A DNA stretch of 64,000 bases from NCBI RefSeq assembly GCF_016907275.1, contig NZ_JAFBBP010000001.1, positions 2,594,001 through 2,658,000 on the forward strand, written 5' to 3'. Within the stretch, counting starts at the first letter, position 1; every line of letters begins with the position of its first letter. The DNA comes from Micromonospora luteifusca (GTDB lineage: Bacteria > Actinomycetota > Actinomycetes > Mycobacteriales > Micromonosporaceae). This document shows, piece by piece, positions 26,726-35,687 of this stretch. The position numbers and the translations under genes are program-made. Below the pieces are notes generated by a model. The model searched no databases and was not told the DNA's origin. It saw only the letters and a list, made by a program, of their open reading frames with translations.

Positions 26726-27204
26726 CGGTTACCTCCGTGGGGTGTCGGCGATCGCCGGTGGGTCGGTCGGCATCGTCGCCGGTCGCCGCGGCGCCGGCAC
26801 CACGTTACGTCGGCACAGTCTCGTCCGCGCCGGGACGGGGATGTCGCGGAGTCCCGCTGACGGGACTGTCCTGTGTGCCGCCGATGGTCCGATCGGGTCC
26901 TGTCGATGGGATGCGCGGCGGCGCCCACGGCCGGTTCGGCCGGGCCCGCGCCGTCACCCGGGGCGGCGGGTCAGCCGAACGGGCAACCCCGCCCCGACCA
27001 GGGTATCCATCCTGGAACACCGGGCCGACGGAAAGTCAATCGCACACGACGGACAACCGGTCCGCTGCCGGTACGACAGAGCGGGAAATACTTCCGCCTT
27101 GTGTAACGGACTTGCCACGCGCGGGTGACGTTGGCCCTATCATCACTCGGGTCGGGTCACCCCATTTGCCGTGAGTCGACACCCCTCAGCCCGAGGAGGC
27201 CCCC
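26726..27204. other. Long 5' region upstream of the bldN-like gene
   Basis: This 480-bp interval between the divergent glutaredoxin-like gene and the sigma-factor unit holds no convincing gene. The half nearest the sigma gene is less GC-rich and includes a possible -10 TATCAT (27138-27143). In Streptomyces the bldN promoter region is long and bound by BldD; I could not find a convincing BldD box here. Confidence 0.45.
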
Positions 27205-27375
27205 GTGCCTGTGAGCGCATTGGACCAGCACCTCCAGGGGAGCTGCCGCCCGTCGGCAACCCCCGCGACCGTCCTGCCCGACCGGCTGCCCGGTCGGTCC
27301 GCCCCGACGACACACCGATCCGCCCCGACGCACAAACCGGCCCGTCCGGCCGATCCGACGGGGGCAGGCCGGTGA
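27205..27375 (+). CDS. Possible 56-residue leader protein coupled to the sigma factor
   Basis: A GTG with a strong ribosome site (GAGGAGG, 5 nt away) opens a 56-codon frame beginning MPVSALDQHLQGSC and rich in Pro, Arg and Thr. Its TGA overlaps the GTG I assign to the sigma factor (GTGA). Third-position GC in this frame is about 82 percent, higher than in the overlapping frame that would extend the sigma factor. I do not recognise the product. It could be a regulatory leader or simply a translational entry point for the sigma gene. Confidence 0.35.
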   Translation: MPVSALDQHLQGSCRPSATPATVLPDRLPGRSAPTTHRSAPTHKPARPADPTGAGR

Positions 27376-28328
27376 CCACCTTCGGTTATGCGGAACGCCC
27401 CATCGGCCTGACCGGTCAACCGGCTCGCTCCCACGTCAACGAGCGACCGGCGGCCCGTGCCCCACTGGACGATCCACACGGCCCCGCCGTGCGGGGCGAC
27501 GGCGCGGCGCAACGGATCCGCAGCCGGCCACACCACAACGAGCCGCCGCCGCGGCCCGCGGTGCCCGGTGGAAATGCGAGACCGACCGGCGGACGGGTTG
27601 CCGTTCCGGCCCGACCGACCATGCCTGCGCAGGGCCGACGGGGCAGCGAGACACCGGTGGCGACCACCGACCCGGCGGCGGGCGAGACAGCGGTGCTCCC
27701 GGCGGTGCCGGCCACCACCGCCACCACCCCGACCGGCTTCCCGAGCCGCCCCGACCCGTCCGACCCGGCCACCGAGGTCTGGACGCTGATCGAGCGGGCC
27801 CAGGCCGGCGAGTCCGAGGCGTTCGGTCTGATCTACGACCGGTACGTGGACACCGTGTTCCGCTTCGTCTACTTCCGGGTCGGCAACCGCCAACTCGCCG
27901 AGGACCTGACCTCGGACACCTTCCTGCGCGCGCTGAAACGGATCGGCAGCTTCACCTGGCAGGGCCGCGACCTCGGTGCCTGGCTGGTGACGATCGCCCG
28001 CAACCTCGTCGCGGACCACTTCAAGTCGGGTCGGTACCGACTGGAGGTCACCACCGGCGACGTGCTCGACGCCGATCGGGAGGACCGGGGCCCGGAGGGC
28101 AGCCCGGAGGCCGCGGTGGTGGAGCACATCACCAACGTCGCGCTGCTCACCGCCGTGAAGCAACTCAACCCGGAGCAGCAGGAGTGCATCGTGCTCCGCT
28201 TCCTGCAGGGCTTCTCGGTCGCCGAGACGGCCCGTGCGATGGGCAAGAACGAGGGTGCCATCAAGGCCCTCCAGTACCGGGCCGTCCGCGCTCTGGCTCG
28301 ACTCCTGCCTGACGGCTTCCAGCCGTAG
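27372..28328 (+). CDS. bldN: BldN-like ECF RNA polymerase sigma factor
   Basis: The 318-residue protein has an unusual N-terminal extension of about 130 Pro/Arg/Ala-rich residues, then sigma region 2 (AGESEAFGLIYDRYVDTVFR, DLTSDTFLRALKRIGSF, DFGAW-like GAWLVTIARNLVADHF) and region 4 (LNPEQQECIVLRFLQGFSV, ETARAMGKNEGAIKALQYRA). These are nearly identical to what I recall of Streptomyces BldN, which drives aerial-growth genes and is made as a pro-sigma with an N-terminal extension. The RsbN-like gene downstream supports the call. The exact start is uncertain: GTG 27372 is coupled to a small upstream frame, and the frame stays open to 27171. In this genus the target genes may concern sporulation. 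Confidence 0.85.
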   Translation: MTTFGYAERPIGLTGQPARSHVNERPAARAPLDDPHGPAVRGDGAAQRIRSRPHHNEPPPRPAVPGGNARPTGGRVAVPARPTMPAQGRRGSETPVATTDPAAGETAVLPAVPATTATTPTGFPSRPDPSDPATEVWTLIERAQAGESEAFGLIYDRYVDTVFRFVYFRVGNRQLAEDLTSDTFLRALKRIGSFTWQGRDLGAWLVTIARNLVADHFKSGRYRLEVTTGDVLDADREDRGPEGSPEAAVVEHITNVALLTAVKQLNPEQQECIVLRFLQGFSVAETARAMGKNEGAIKALQYRAVRALARLLPDGFQP

Positions 28329-28336
28329 TTTGTGCT

Positions 28337-28390
28337 GGCGGGACCGATGGATGTCGATCGACGTCCGTGCAGCTCAGAGTCGGTCCCGCC
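28337..28390 (+). terminator. Hairpin after the bldN-like gene
   Basis: A perfect 11-bp inverted repeat (GGCGGGACCGA and complement) encloses 32 nt with a nested GATGTCGATCGACGTC near-palindrome, 9 bp after the stop. It may attenuate or stop transcription before rsbN. Confidence 0.55.
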
Positions 28391-28433
28391 CGGTGACGAC
28401 GATCACTTTCTGTAATTTCCGCCCCGCCAGGCC

Positions 28434-28462
28434 CGTAACCCGTGCCCGGTCCGCCGCGTTTC
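28434..28462 (+). promoter_or_regulatory. Candidate BldN-type promoter upstream of the rsbN-like gene
   Basis: CGTAAC at 28434-28439 and CGTTTC at 28457-28462, 17 bp apart, resemble the BldN promoter consensus CGTAAC-N16-CGTTGA known from Streptomyces. The -35 matches fully and the -10 in four of six. This would place the anti-sigma gene under control of its own sigma factor, as reported for rsbN. Confidence 0.5.
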
Positions 28463-28617
28463 TCCGGGTGCGACCGGTGGACGTCCCGGCAGGCCCGGGT
28501 CACCGAGGTCCGACCGGCATGCCGGCGGCACCTCACCTCCGTGGTGTCACAATGCCGCCCGGTCGTCGGCAAGGACGGCGGCCGACCGGCCGTGACCAGC
28601 GAGAGGAGGTGCCTGCG

Positions 28618-29496
28618 GTGGACGACATCCTCTTCTCCCGCCGGCGCGCCGAGCGCTTCGCGCAGCTTCTCGACGAGGCCAACGGCGCTCGGCGACACCA
28701 CGTGCGATCCGGGGTGGACGGTCAACTCGCGCCGCTCGTCGCAGTGGGCCAGCGGCTCAGCGTCGACCCCCCGGCTGTCGAGGTGGACCAGGACTTCCGG
28801 ACGGGCCTGCGGGCGATGCTGCTCGCAACCGCCGAACGGGAAGGGCTGGGCACCACGCCGGCAGCCAGCGAACCGGCCGCCACGCGTCCCAGCACGACCG
28901 TCCGTGGGCGGCTACTGCCGGCGGTCACCGCCCGCCGGGCCCGAGCCCGGGGCGCGATCCTGGTCGGCATCGCCGCCGGCGCCATCGCCGTCTCCGGCAT
29001 CTCCGCCGCCAGCGAGAACGCGGTGCCCGGCGACGCGCTGTACGGGATGAAGCGCTCGACCGAACGGGCTCAACTCGCCCTGGCCAGCTCCGACATCAGC
29101 CGCGGCCAACTCTTCCTGGATTTCGCCCGGACCAGACTCGGCGAGGCCGCCAAGCTGCGCGGTGACCGGATCGGCTACAGCGCGGTCCTCGACGACATGG
29201 ACGCCGACACCCGGCAGGGCGTTCGCCTGCTGACCACCGCCGCGGTGCAGCGGGCCGAGTCGGGCAGCCTGGACACGCTCAACACCTTCGTCACGAGCCA
29301 ACGCCGGGCGGTGAGCGGCCTGGTCGACGGGAGCACCCGCGCCGACCGGGACCGGACCCAACGGTCGCTGCACCTCCTGGACAGCATCCGGGAACGCTCG
29401 GACACGCTGCGCGCGGCGATTGCCTGCGGCCTCCCGGCGCCGACCGCCAGCGATGCCCTCGGCCCCGACCCGAGCACCTGCCCCGGGGTTCGCTGA
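28618..29496 (+). CDS. rsbN: RsbN-like membrane anti-sigma factor with DUF5667 domain
   Basis: The 292-residue protein has a cytoplasmic N-terminus (DDILFSRRRAERFAQLLDEA, an anti-sigma-like helix), one membrane helix (AILVGIAAGAIAVSGISAA, about residues 121-139) and an extracellular DUF5667 domain (VPGDALYGMKRSTERAQLAL). This layout and its place just after the BldN-like gene match RsbN, which holds BldN inactive at the membrane. AGGAGG lies 8 nt before the GTG. There is no visible zinc motif, as in RsbN. The function is by homology and context. Confidence 0.8.
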   Translation: MDDILFSRRRAERFAQLLDEANGARRHHVRSGVDGQLAPLVAVGQRLSVDPPAVEVDQDFRTGLRAMLLATAEREGLGTTPAASEPAATRPSTTVRGRLLPAVTARRARARGAILVGIAAGAIAVSGISAASENAVPGDALYGMKRSTERAQLALASSDISRGQLFLDFARTRLGEAAKLRGDRIGYSAVLDDMDADTRQGVRLLTTAAVQRAESGSLDTLNTFVTSQRRAVSGLVDGSTRADRDRTQRSLHLLDSIRERSDTLRAAIACGLPAPTASDALGPDPSTCPGVR

Positions 29497-29519
29497 CCCG
29501 CGCCCCTATACCGCACGTC

Positions 29520-29560
29520 CGACCGGCCGCGTCGCAGTTCGCTGTGTGCCCGGCCGGTCG
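29520..29560 (+). terminator. Hairpin after the rsbN-like gene
   Basis: A perfect 10-bp repeat CGACCGGCCG / CGGCCGGTCG with a 21-nt loop lies 24 bp after the stop and 60 bp before the HAD-IB gene. Confidence 0.55.
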
Positions 29561-29621
29561 ACTGTTCGCGGCGGCTACCCTCGCTGGAGGCATCCGTCGT
29601 ACCGGTGAGGAAGGGAGTCGC

Positions 29622-30491
29622 GTGGCGCGCAGCCGTAAGGTGACGGTCAGTACCGACGCCGAGGGGCACACCGCAGGCTGGGCGGAGACCGACCTGGCCC
29701 GGGCCACCGCACCGGACTCGACGGCCGCGGCGTTCTTCGACGTGGACAACACGATGATGCAGGGCGCGTCGATCTACTGGTTCGCCCGTGGGCTCGCCTC
29801 CCGAAACTATTTCACCACCACCGACCTGGCCCGATTCGCCTGGCAACAGCTCCGGTTCCGGCTGCTGGCCCGGGAACACGCCGGTGACATGTCCGTGGCC
29901 AAGGAGGCCGCGCTGGCCTTCGTCGAGGGGTGGCGGGTCGACGAGGTGGAGCGCCTCGCGGAGGAGATCTTCGACGAGATGATGGCTCCGCGCATCTGGG
30001 CCGGCACCCACCAGCTCGCTCAACGTCACCTGGAAGCCGGCCAGCGGGTCTGGCTGGTCAGCGCCGCCCCGGTGGAGATCGGCCGGGTGATCGCCGCCCG
30101 GCTCGGCCTGACCGGTGCCATCGGCACGGTGGCCGAGATCCTGGACGGGGCGTACACCGGGCGGTTGGTGGGTGACCTGATGCACGGGCCGGCGAAGGCC
30201 GAGGCGGTCACCCAACTCGCCGCGGTGGAAGGGCTCGACCTGACCCGCTGCGCGGCCTACAGCGACTCGGCCAACGATCTGCCGCTGCTCTCCTCCGTGG
30301 GCAGGGCGGTGGCCGTCAACCCGGACGGCAGTCTGCTGCGGCAGGCCCGTCAGCACGGCTGGGAGGTGCGGGACTTCCGCACCGGCCGTCGGGCAGTCAA
30401 GATCGCCGTACCGTCGACCGCGGCAGCCGGGCTGGTCGCCGGCGCGGTCACCGCCGGCCTGGCACTGCAGCGCCGCCGCCGCGCCGGCTGA
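29622..30491 (+). CDS. HAD-IB family phosphatase (SerB1-like)
   Basis: The 289-residue protein carries HAD motif I in AFFDVDNTMMQGAS (Asp-x-Asp), motif II in WLVSAAPVEIG and motif IV in AAYSDSANDLPLLSSVG, as in phosphoserine phosphatase-like HAD-IB enzymes, plus a C-terminal hydrophobic/Arg-rich tail (TAAAGLVAGAVTAGLALQ) that could be a membrane anchor. It resembles Rv0505c (SerB1) in context. Substrate may be phosphoserine or a lipid phosphate; the neighbouring acyltransferase makes a lipid role possible (inference). GAGGAAGGGAG precedes the GTG. Confidence 0.85.
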   Translation: MARSRKVTVSTDAEGHTAGWAETDLARATAPDSTAAAFFDVDNTMMQGASIYWFARGLASRNYFTTTDLARFAWQQLRFRLLAREHAGDMSVAKEAALAFVEGWRVDEVERLAEEIFDEMMAPRIWAGTHQLAQRHLEAGQRVWLVSAAPVEIGRVIAARLGLTGAIGTVAEILDGAYTGRLVGDLMHGPAKAEAVTQLAAVEGLDLTRCAAYSDSANDLPLLSSVGRAVAVNPDGSLLRQARQHGWEVRDFRTGRRAVKIAVPSTAAAGLVAGAVTAGLALQRRRRAG

Positions 30492-30500
30492 CTCAGCCGC

Positions 30501-31499
30501 TCAGGGGCCGAACGGGTCGGGCCGTCGCTCCAGCAGCGTGTGCAGGGTCTGCTGGATGGTCTCCCGCACCTGGTCGGCGAGGTTGAAGACCACCAACGGG
30601 TCGTCCGCCGAGTCGGTCAGGTGGGCGGTGGGGATCGGCGGGCAGAACTCGATCAGCCACTTGCTGGGCAGCGGCACCATGCCCAGCGGGCCGAGCCACG
30701 GGAAGGTCGGCGTGACCGGGAAGTAGGGCAGCTTGAGCAGCCGTGCCAGGGGCTTGATGTCGGCGAGCATCGGGTAGATCTCCTCGCCACCGACGATGGC
30801 GACCGGCACGATCGGGGTGCCGGTGCGCAGCGCCGCCGAAACGAACCCGCCGCGCCCGAACCGTTGCAGCTTGTACCGGTCGGCATAGAGCTTGCCGATG
30901 CCCTTGAAACCCTCGGGGAACACACCGACCAGATCGCCGCCGCCGAGCAGCCGCTCGGCATCCGGGTTGCAGGCCACCGTGCCGCCGGTCTTGCGGGCGA
31001 TCTCGGAGACCACCGGCATCCGGAAGACCAGGTCAGCGCCGAGCAGCCGCAGGTACCGGTGGGCGGGATGTTTGTCGTGCAGCGCCGCCGAGAGGATCAA
31101 CGCGTCCAGCGCCACCGTCCCCGAGTGGTTGCCGACCACCAGGGCGGGGCCGTCGACCGGCACGTGCTCCACCCCAGTGACCTCGGTGCGGAACCAGTCG
31201 CGGTAGAGCAACCGCAGTAACGGGTGGAAGACGGCGTCGGTCAACTCCGAATCGAAGCCGAACTCGTCGACCTCGTAGTCACCGGAGAGCCGTCGACGCA
31301 GAAACGCCAGGCCATTCGCGACCTTACGGTCCCAGTGGTCCCCCGGCCGGTCCGGCACCGCCGGCTCGGCCGGCGGGACCTGCGCCGCCGGTCGATGTCC
31401 GTTGCGCCGCGCCGGCTCCGGATCCGGTGCGGGCGACCGCTGCGGTACGTCGAAACGCCCGGCCCACTGCGGGTCGCGCCCCTCCCCTGGCCCGGTCAC
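30501..31499 (-). CDS. PlsC-like lysophospholipid acyltransferase
   Basis: The 332-residue protein has the acyltransferase motifs HSGTVALD (HX4D) near residues 122-129 and VFPEGFKGIGKLY further on, which fit 1-acyl-glycerol-phosphate acyltransferases at the membrane. A Pro/Arg-rich N-terminus of about 60 residues precedes the domain. It lies downstream of the epimerase gene on the same strand, as Rv0502 lies by galE2, but here a triple repeat of about 177 bp separates them. The start GTG at 31499 directly adjoins the repeat, so the upstream signals may have been displaced. Confidence 0.88.
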   Translation of the reverse strand: MTGPGEGRDPQWAGRFDVPQRSPAPDPEPARRNGHRPAAQVPPAEPAVPDRPGDHWDRKVANGLAFLRRRLSGDYEVDEFGFDSELTDAVFHPLLRLLYRDWFRTEVTGVEHVPVDGPALVVGNHSGTVALDALILSAALHDKHPAHRYLRLLGADLVFRMPVVSEIARKTGGTVACNPDAERLLGGGDLVGVFPEGFKGIGKLYADRYKLQRFGRGGFVSAALRTGTPIVPVAIVGGEEIYPMLADIKPLARLLKLPYFPVTPTFPWLGPLGMVPLPSKWLIEFCPPIPTAHLTDSADDPLVVFNLADQVRETIQQTLHTLLERRPDPFGP

Positions 31500-31500
31500 G

Positions 31501-31677
31501 GCGCCATCTCGGTTCGCGACTGCGGGGCTCGCAAACCCGGCTCACTCCTCACGCTCACGGCGCTACCTCGGTTCGCGACTGCGGGGCTCGCAAACCCGGC
31601 TCACTCCTCACGCTCACGGCGCTACCTCGGTTCGCGACTGCGGGGCTCGCAAACCCGGCTCACTCCTCACGCTCACG
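31501..31677 (-). repeat. Three tandem 59-bp repeats inside an operon
   Basis: Three nearly identical units (phases at 31508, 31567 and 31626) each contain GTTCGCGACTGCGGGG followed by CTCGCAAACCCGGCTCACTC. They fill the whole gap between the epimerase stop and the acyltransferase start; read on the minus strand the array begins at the TGA stop itself. A shortened copy is present at 58024-58057. It is not a CRISPR array: there are no distinct spacers. Confidence 0.9.
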
Positions 31678-32758
31678 GCCGTCGCTCCCGCACTGCGGCG
31701 CGCACCTGCCGGATGCCCTCCAGGACGAGTTGCTCGGCGGCGGCCAACTGCCCGCGCGTGACCACGACCCCGCCGTGGTGGGCACGAATGAAGTCCTCGA
31801 ACGCCTCGGCGGTGGAGCGGGGCGTGAAGTCGTACTCCTGCTCAAGCCGGGTGGTGTCGACCACCCGGCCGTGCACGAAGAGGTCCACCTGGTCCAGGCC
31901 GTAACGGCCGAAGCCCATGGTGCGGGCCAGCGCGGCGGCACTGGAGAGACTCGGCTCCAGCACCGGCACGGCCACCCGACCGGCTCGCCGGATCGCCTGG
32001 GACAGCGACAACACCCCCGGGCCGGCGACGTTGTAGGTGCCGGGATGGTCCTCCACGATCGACCGGTGCAGCACCTCCAACGCATCGTCGAAGTGCAGGA
32101 ACTGCAGACGGGGGTCGCGGCCGAAGACGGTCGGCACGAACGGTTGCGCGAAGTAGCGGGTCAACGTGGTGTCGGCGGTCGAACCGATGAACGGTGCGAA
32201 GCGCAGCACCGTCGCCGTGACGTCGGACCGGCGACGCCGGAAGCCACGGACGTACCCCTCGATGTCGAGGATGTCGCGGCCGAAACCGCCACGCGGCACC
32301 TCGCGGGGCTCGGTCTCCTCGGTGAAGACCGCCGGGTCCCGGAACGACACCCCGTACGCGGCGGTCGACGAGCGGACCACGAGCTTGCGCAACCGCGGTG
32401 CCCGTTGGCAGGCGGCGAGCATCTGCATGGTGCCGATGACGTTCTGGTCCTTCATGGCGGACCGGCCACCGTGCTGCGAGTCGGGGGCGCTGACCAGGGC
32501 GAGGTGCACGACCGCGTCCACGTCCAGGTCGGCGAGGAGGCCACCGATCGAGCCGGAGTCGACGCGGATCCGTTCGACCCGGTCGAGCAGGTCGGTGAAC
32601 TCGGCGCCGGAGTCCGGCGCGTCGACCCCGATGACCCGTTCGATGCGCGGGTCGGCGGCCAGTCGGGCCGCCACGTGGGCACCCAGATAGCGGCCGACCC
32701 CGGTGACGAGGACGACCCCCGGAGCACCTGGGGTGCCACCGGGGGTCATCTGACGCAC
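31673..32758 (-). CDS. NAD-dependent epimerase/dehydratase (GalE2-like)
   Basis: The 361-residue protein is an extended short-chain dehydrogenase: VVLVTGVGRYLGAHVAARL is the Rossmann glycine motif, LVVRSSTAAYGVS holds the Ser, and YxxxK is less clear (EYDFTPRSTAEAF lies near the end). It may act on nucleotide sugars, but the substrate is unknown. The GTG start is used; an ATG 3 codons later is possible. It forms the head of a unit with the acyltransferase and resembles Rv0501 in context. Confidence 0.83.
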   Translation of the reverse strand: MRQMTPGGTPGAPGVVLVTGVGRYLGAHVAARLAADPRIERVIGVDAPDSGAEFTDLLDRVERIRVDSGSIGGLLADLDVDAVVHLALVSAPDSQHGGRSAMKDQNVIGTMQMLAACQRAPRLRKLVVRSSTAAYGVSFRDPAVFTEETEPREVPRGGFGRDILDIEGYVRGFRRRRSDVTATVLRFAPFIGSTADTTLTRYFAQPFVPTVFGRDPRLQFLHFDDALEVLHRSIVEDHPGTYNVAGPGVLSLSQAIRRAGRVAVPVLEPSLSSAAALARTMGFGRYGLDQVDLFVHGRVVDTTRLEQEYDFTPRSTAEAFEDFIRAHHGGVVVTRGQLAAAEQLVLEGIRQVRAAVRERRP

Positions 32759-32871
32759 CTACCCCGGCAGGAAGGATCGAGCCGGGACGACCACGGCCTG
32801 ATCACCTGAGCCTCCGGGGGTCGACAGTTAGGCAAGTGACGCCGAACGCCGGGCGGTGAGCCCGGCGGCGA

Positions 32872-32973
32872 TCACTTGCCGAGACGGCGACGCTGGACGC
32901 GGGTCTTGCGCAGCAGCTTGCGGTGCTTCTTCTTAGCCATGCGCTTACGGCGCTTCTTGACCACCGAGCCCAT
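32872..32973 (-). CDS. Small ribosomal protein bS22 (AURKAIP1/COX24 domain)
   Basis: This 33-residue, highly basic peptide ([20 protein letters not shown] and an ending RRRLGK) matches the bS22 protein seen bound to mycobacterial 30S/70S ribosomes. It is too short for many gene finders; a longer in-frame start has no similarity. It sits between the epimerase and the HTH gene exactly as Rv0500B does in M. tuberculosis (from memory). Confidence 0.93.
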   Translation of the reverse strand: MGSVVKKRRKRMAKKKHRKLLRKTRVQRRRLGK

Positions 32974-33190
32974 ACGACAGCCTTTCGATACAACGTGCGG
33001 GGCGGACCGGATGACACCACGCAGGTGGCGAAGACGGCGACCGCTTGCGGACAACGGACCGGACCAGTCTGGGCGGCGGGGCGCACCGGTGGGGTCTCGG
33101 TCGGGCTCCAGGGTAGCCGGAGGGCGTCAGCCGGACCAACGCGCCCCCGTCGATGCCGGTTAGGTGGCACCCGGAGGGCGGGGCGGTGGC

Positions 33191-33400
33191 TCAGGCGGTC
33201 TCTTGAAAAGCACCCCGGAGATATTCGTGCACCGCATGCTCAGGCACCCGGAATGACCGGCCGACCCGGACGGCGGTCAGCTCACCGCTGTGCACCAGGC
33301 GATAGACCGTCATCTTCGACACCCGCATGACCGTCGCGACCTCCGCGACGGTCAGGAACCTGACCTCCGACAACCGTCCGTCGGACTGTGACCCGGCCAT
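33191..33400 (-). CDS. Small BldC/excisionase-type helix-turn-helix protein
   Basis: The 69-residue protein is a MerR-like winged HTH (FLTVAEVATVMRVSKMTVYR and VRVGRSFRVPEHAVHEYL), close to Rv0500A and to the Streptomyces BldD-target gene bdtA (SCO3328) from memory. It binds DNA and may be a developmental or house-keeping regulator. It is 217 bp upstream of the bS22 gene on the same strand. The targets are unknown. Confidence 0.88.
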   Translation of the reverse strand: MAGSQSDGRLSEVRFLTVAEVATVMRVSKMTVYRLVHSGELTAVRVGRSFRVPEHAVHEYLRGAFQETA

Positions 33401-33609
33401 GGCTCACCAACCCATCCCATGCCCGGCGCGTGCCAACCCGACGGATGCTCCGGGCCGGGCGGCGACGCGCGTGTTACCAGTACGGTAGCGGGGCGGCTGT
33501 GACCGGCGCGATCCCTTCGTACAACTGATCATGATTCTCCTCGCCGTTCACCCGATCTGTGCTTCCGGTATCTCCCCGCCTGCACCCGGCGTCCCGGTTG
33601 CCCCGCCGT

Positions 33610-34790
33610 TCACTCGGCGCGCAGCGCGACCACCGGGTCGAGTCGGCCGGCGCGTTGCGCGGGGACGACCCCGAAGACGATGCCCACCACCGCCGATACG
33701 CCGAAGGCGAGCGCCAACGACCACCAGGTGATCGCGGCCGGGATCGGCGACAGCGCATCGACCAGCAGGGCGGTCCCCACGCCGAGCGCCATCCCGGTGA
33801 TCCCACCGATCGTGGTGAGCAGCACCGCTTCCAGCAGGAACTGCACCCCGATGTCGCGGGGGCGCGCACCGACGGCTTTGCGCAGCCCGATCTCCCTGGT
33901 CCGTTCCCGGACGCTGACCAGCATGATGTTGGAGACCCCGACGCCGCCGACGAGCAACGAGATGCCGGCGATGGCGGCCAGCACGCCGGTGAGGACTCCG
34001 AGGATGTCGCCGAGCACCCCGAGGATCTGCTGCTGGGTGACCGCGCTGAACTCGGTGTCCGGGTGGCGGCGGGTCAGCTCGGCGACGATCCGCTCGCCCA
34101 GCTCCTCGATCCGCTCGCGGTCCGGTGCCTTCACCGCGATGCCGTCCACCCGCTGGGTGCCCCAGAGCCGCTGCGCGGCGGTGACCGGCACGTGCACCTC
34201 GTCGTCCCGGTCGACCCCGAGGCTCTGCCCGAGTGGCGCGAAGACGCCGATCACCCGGAACCGCACCCCGGCCAGCGCCACTTGCTGGCCCAGCGGGTCC
34301 CGGTCGGGGAAGAGGGTGCGGGCCACCGCGTCACCGAGCACCGCCACCCGCCGGCTGGTGTCCACGTCGGTGCCGGTGAGGTAGCGGCCCCGGGCCAGCG
34401 ACCGCGTGAACACCGCCGGGGTGGTCTCCAGCACCCCCTGCACCGTGGTGAAGTCGGAGTGGTTGCCGGCCCGCGCGGTCGCCCCGGAGGCGATGGTGAC
34501 CGCCACCCGATCCGGGTCGCCGACCACCCGGCTGACGGCGTCGGCGTCCTTGAGGGTCAGCGGCGAGACCACCGGAGCGTTGCCCACCTCGATCCGCCCG
34601 GGGACGACCAGCAGCAGATTGGAGCCGAGGCCCTCGACCTGTTGCTCGACCTTTTGTTTGGTGCCGGTGCCGATGGCCACCAGCAGGACCACCGAGGCCA
34701 CCCCGATGATCACCCCGAGCATGGTCAGCGCGCTGCGCAACCGGTTGGCCCGCAGGGCGTCCAGCGCCACCCGCCACGCCTCGGCGAGCC

Positions 34791-34794
<4 letters not shown>
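33610..34794 (-). CDS. MacB-type ABC transporter permease
   Basis: The 394-residue protein has an N-terminal helix (LRSALTMLGVIIGVASVVLL), a large extracytoplasmic MacB-PCD domain (about residues 45-260) and three C-terminal helices with the FtsX domain (MLVSVRERTREIGLRKAVGA). It pairs with the ATPase and adaptor upstream, forming a MacAB-like efflux or export machine. Its GTG start overlaps the ATPase stop by 4 nt. Confidence 0.92.

Positions 34795-35683
<889 letters not shown>

Positions 35684-35687
<4 letters not shown>

Noticed and set aside
27080..27204. BldD operator upstream of the bldN-like gene
   Set aside because: TCAC and GTCA half sites near 27144-27160 are spaced too far apart for the known 13-bp BldD palindrome.
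31501..31677. CRISPR array
   Set aside because: The repeats are directly adjacent 59-bp units without distinct spacers, and no cas genes are present.
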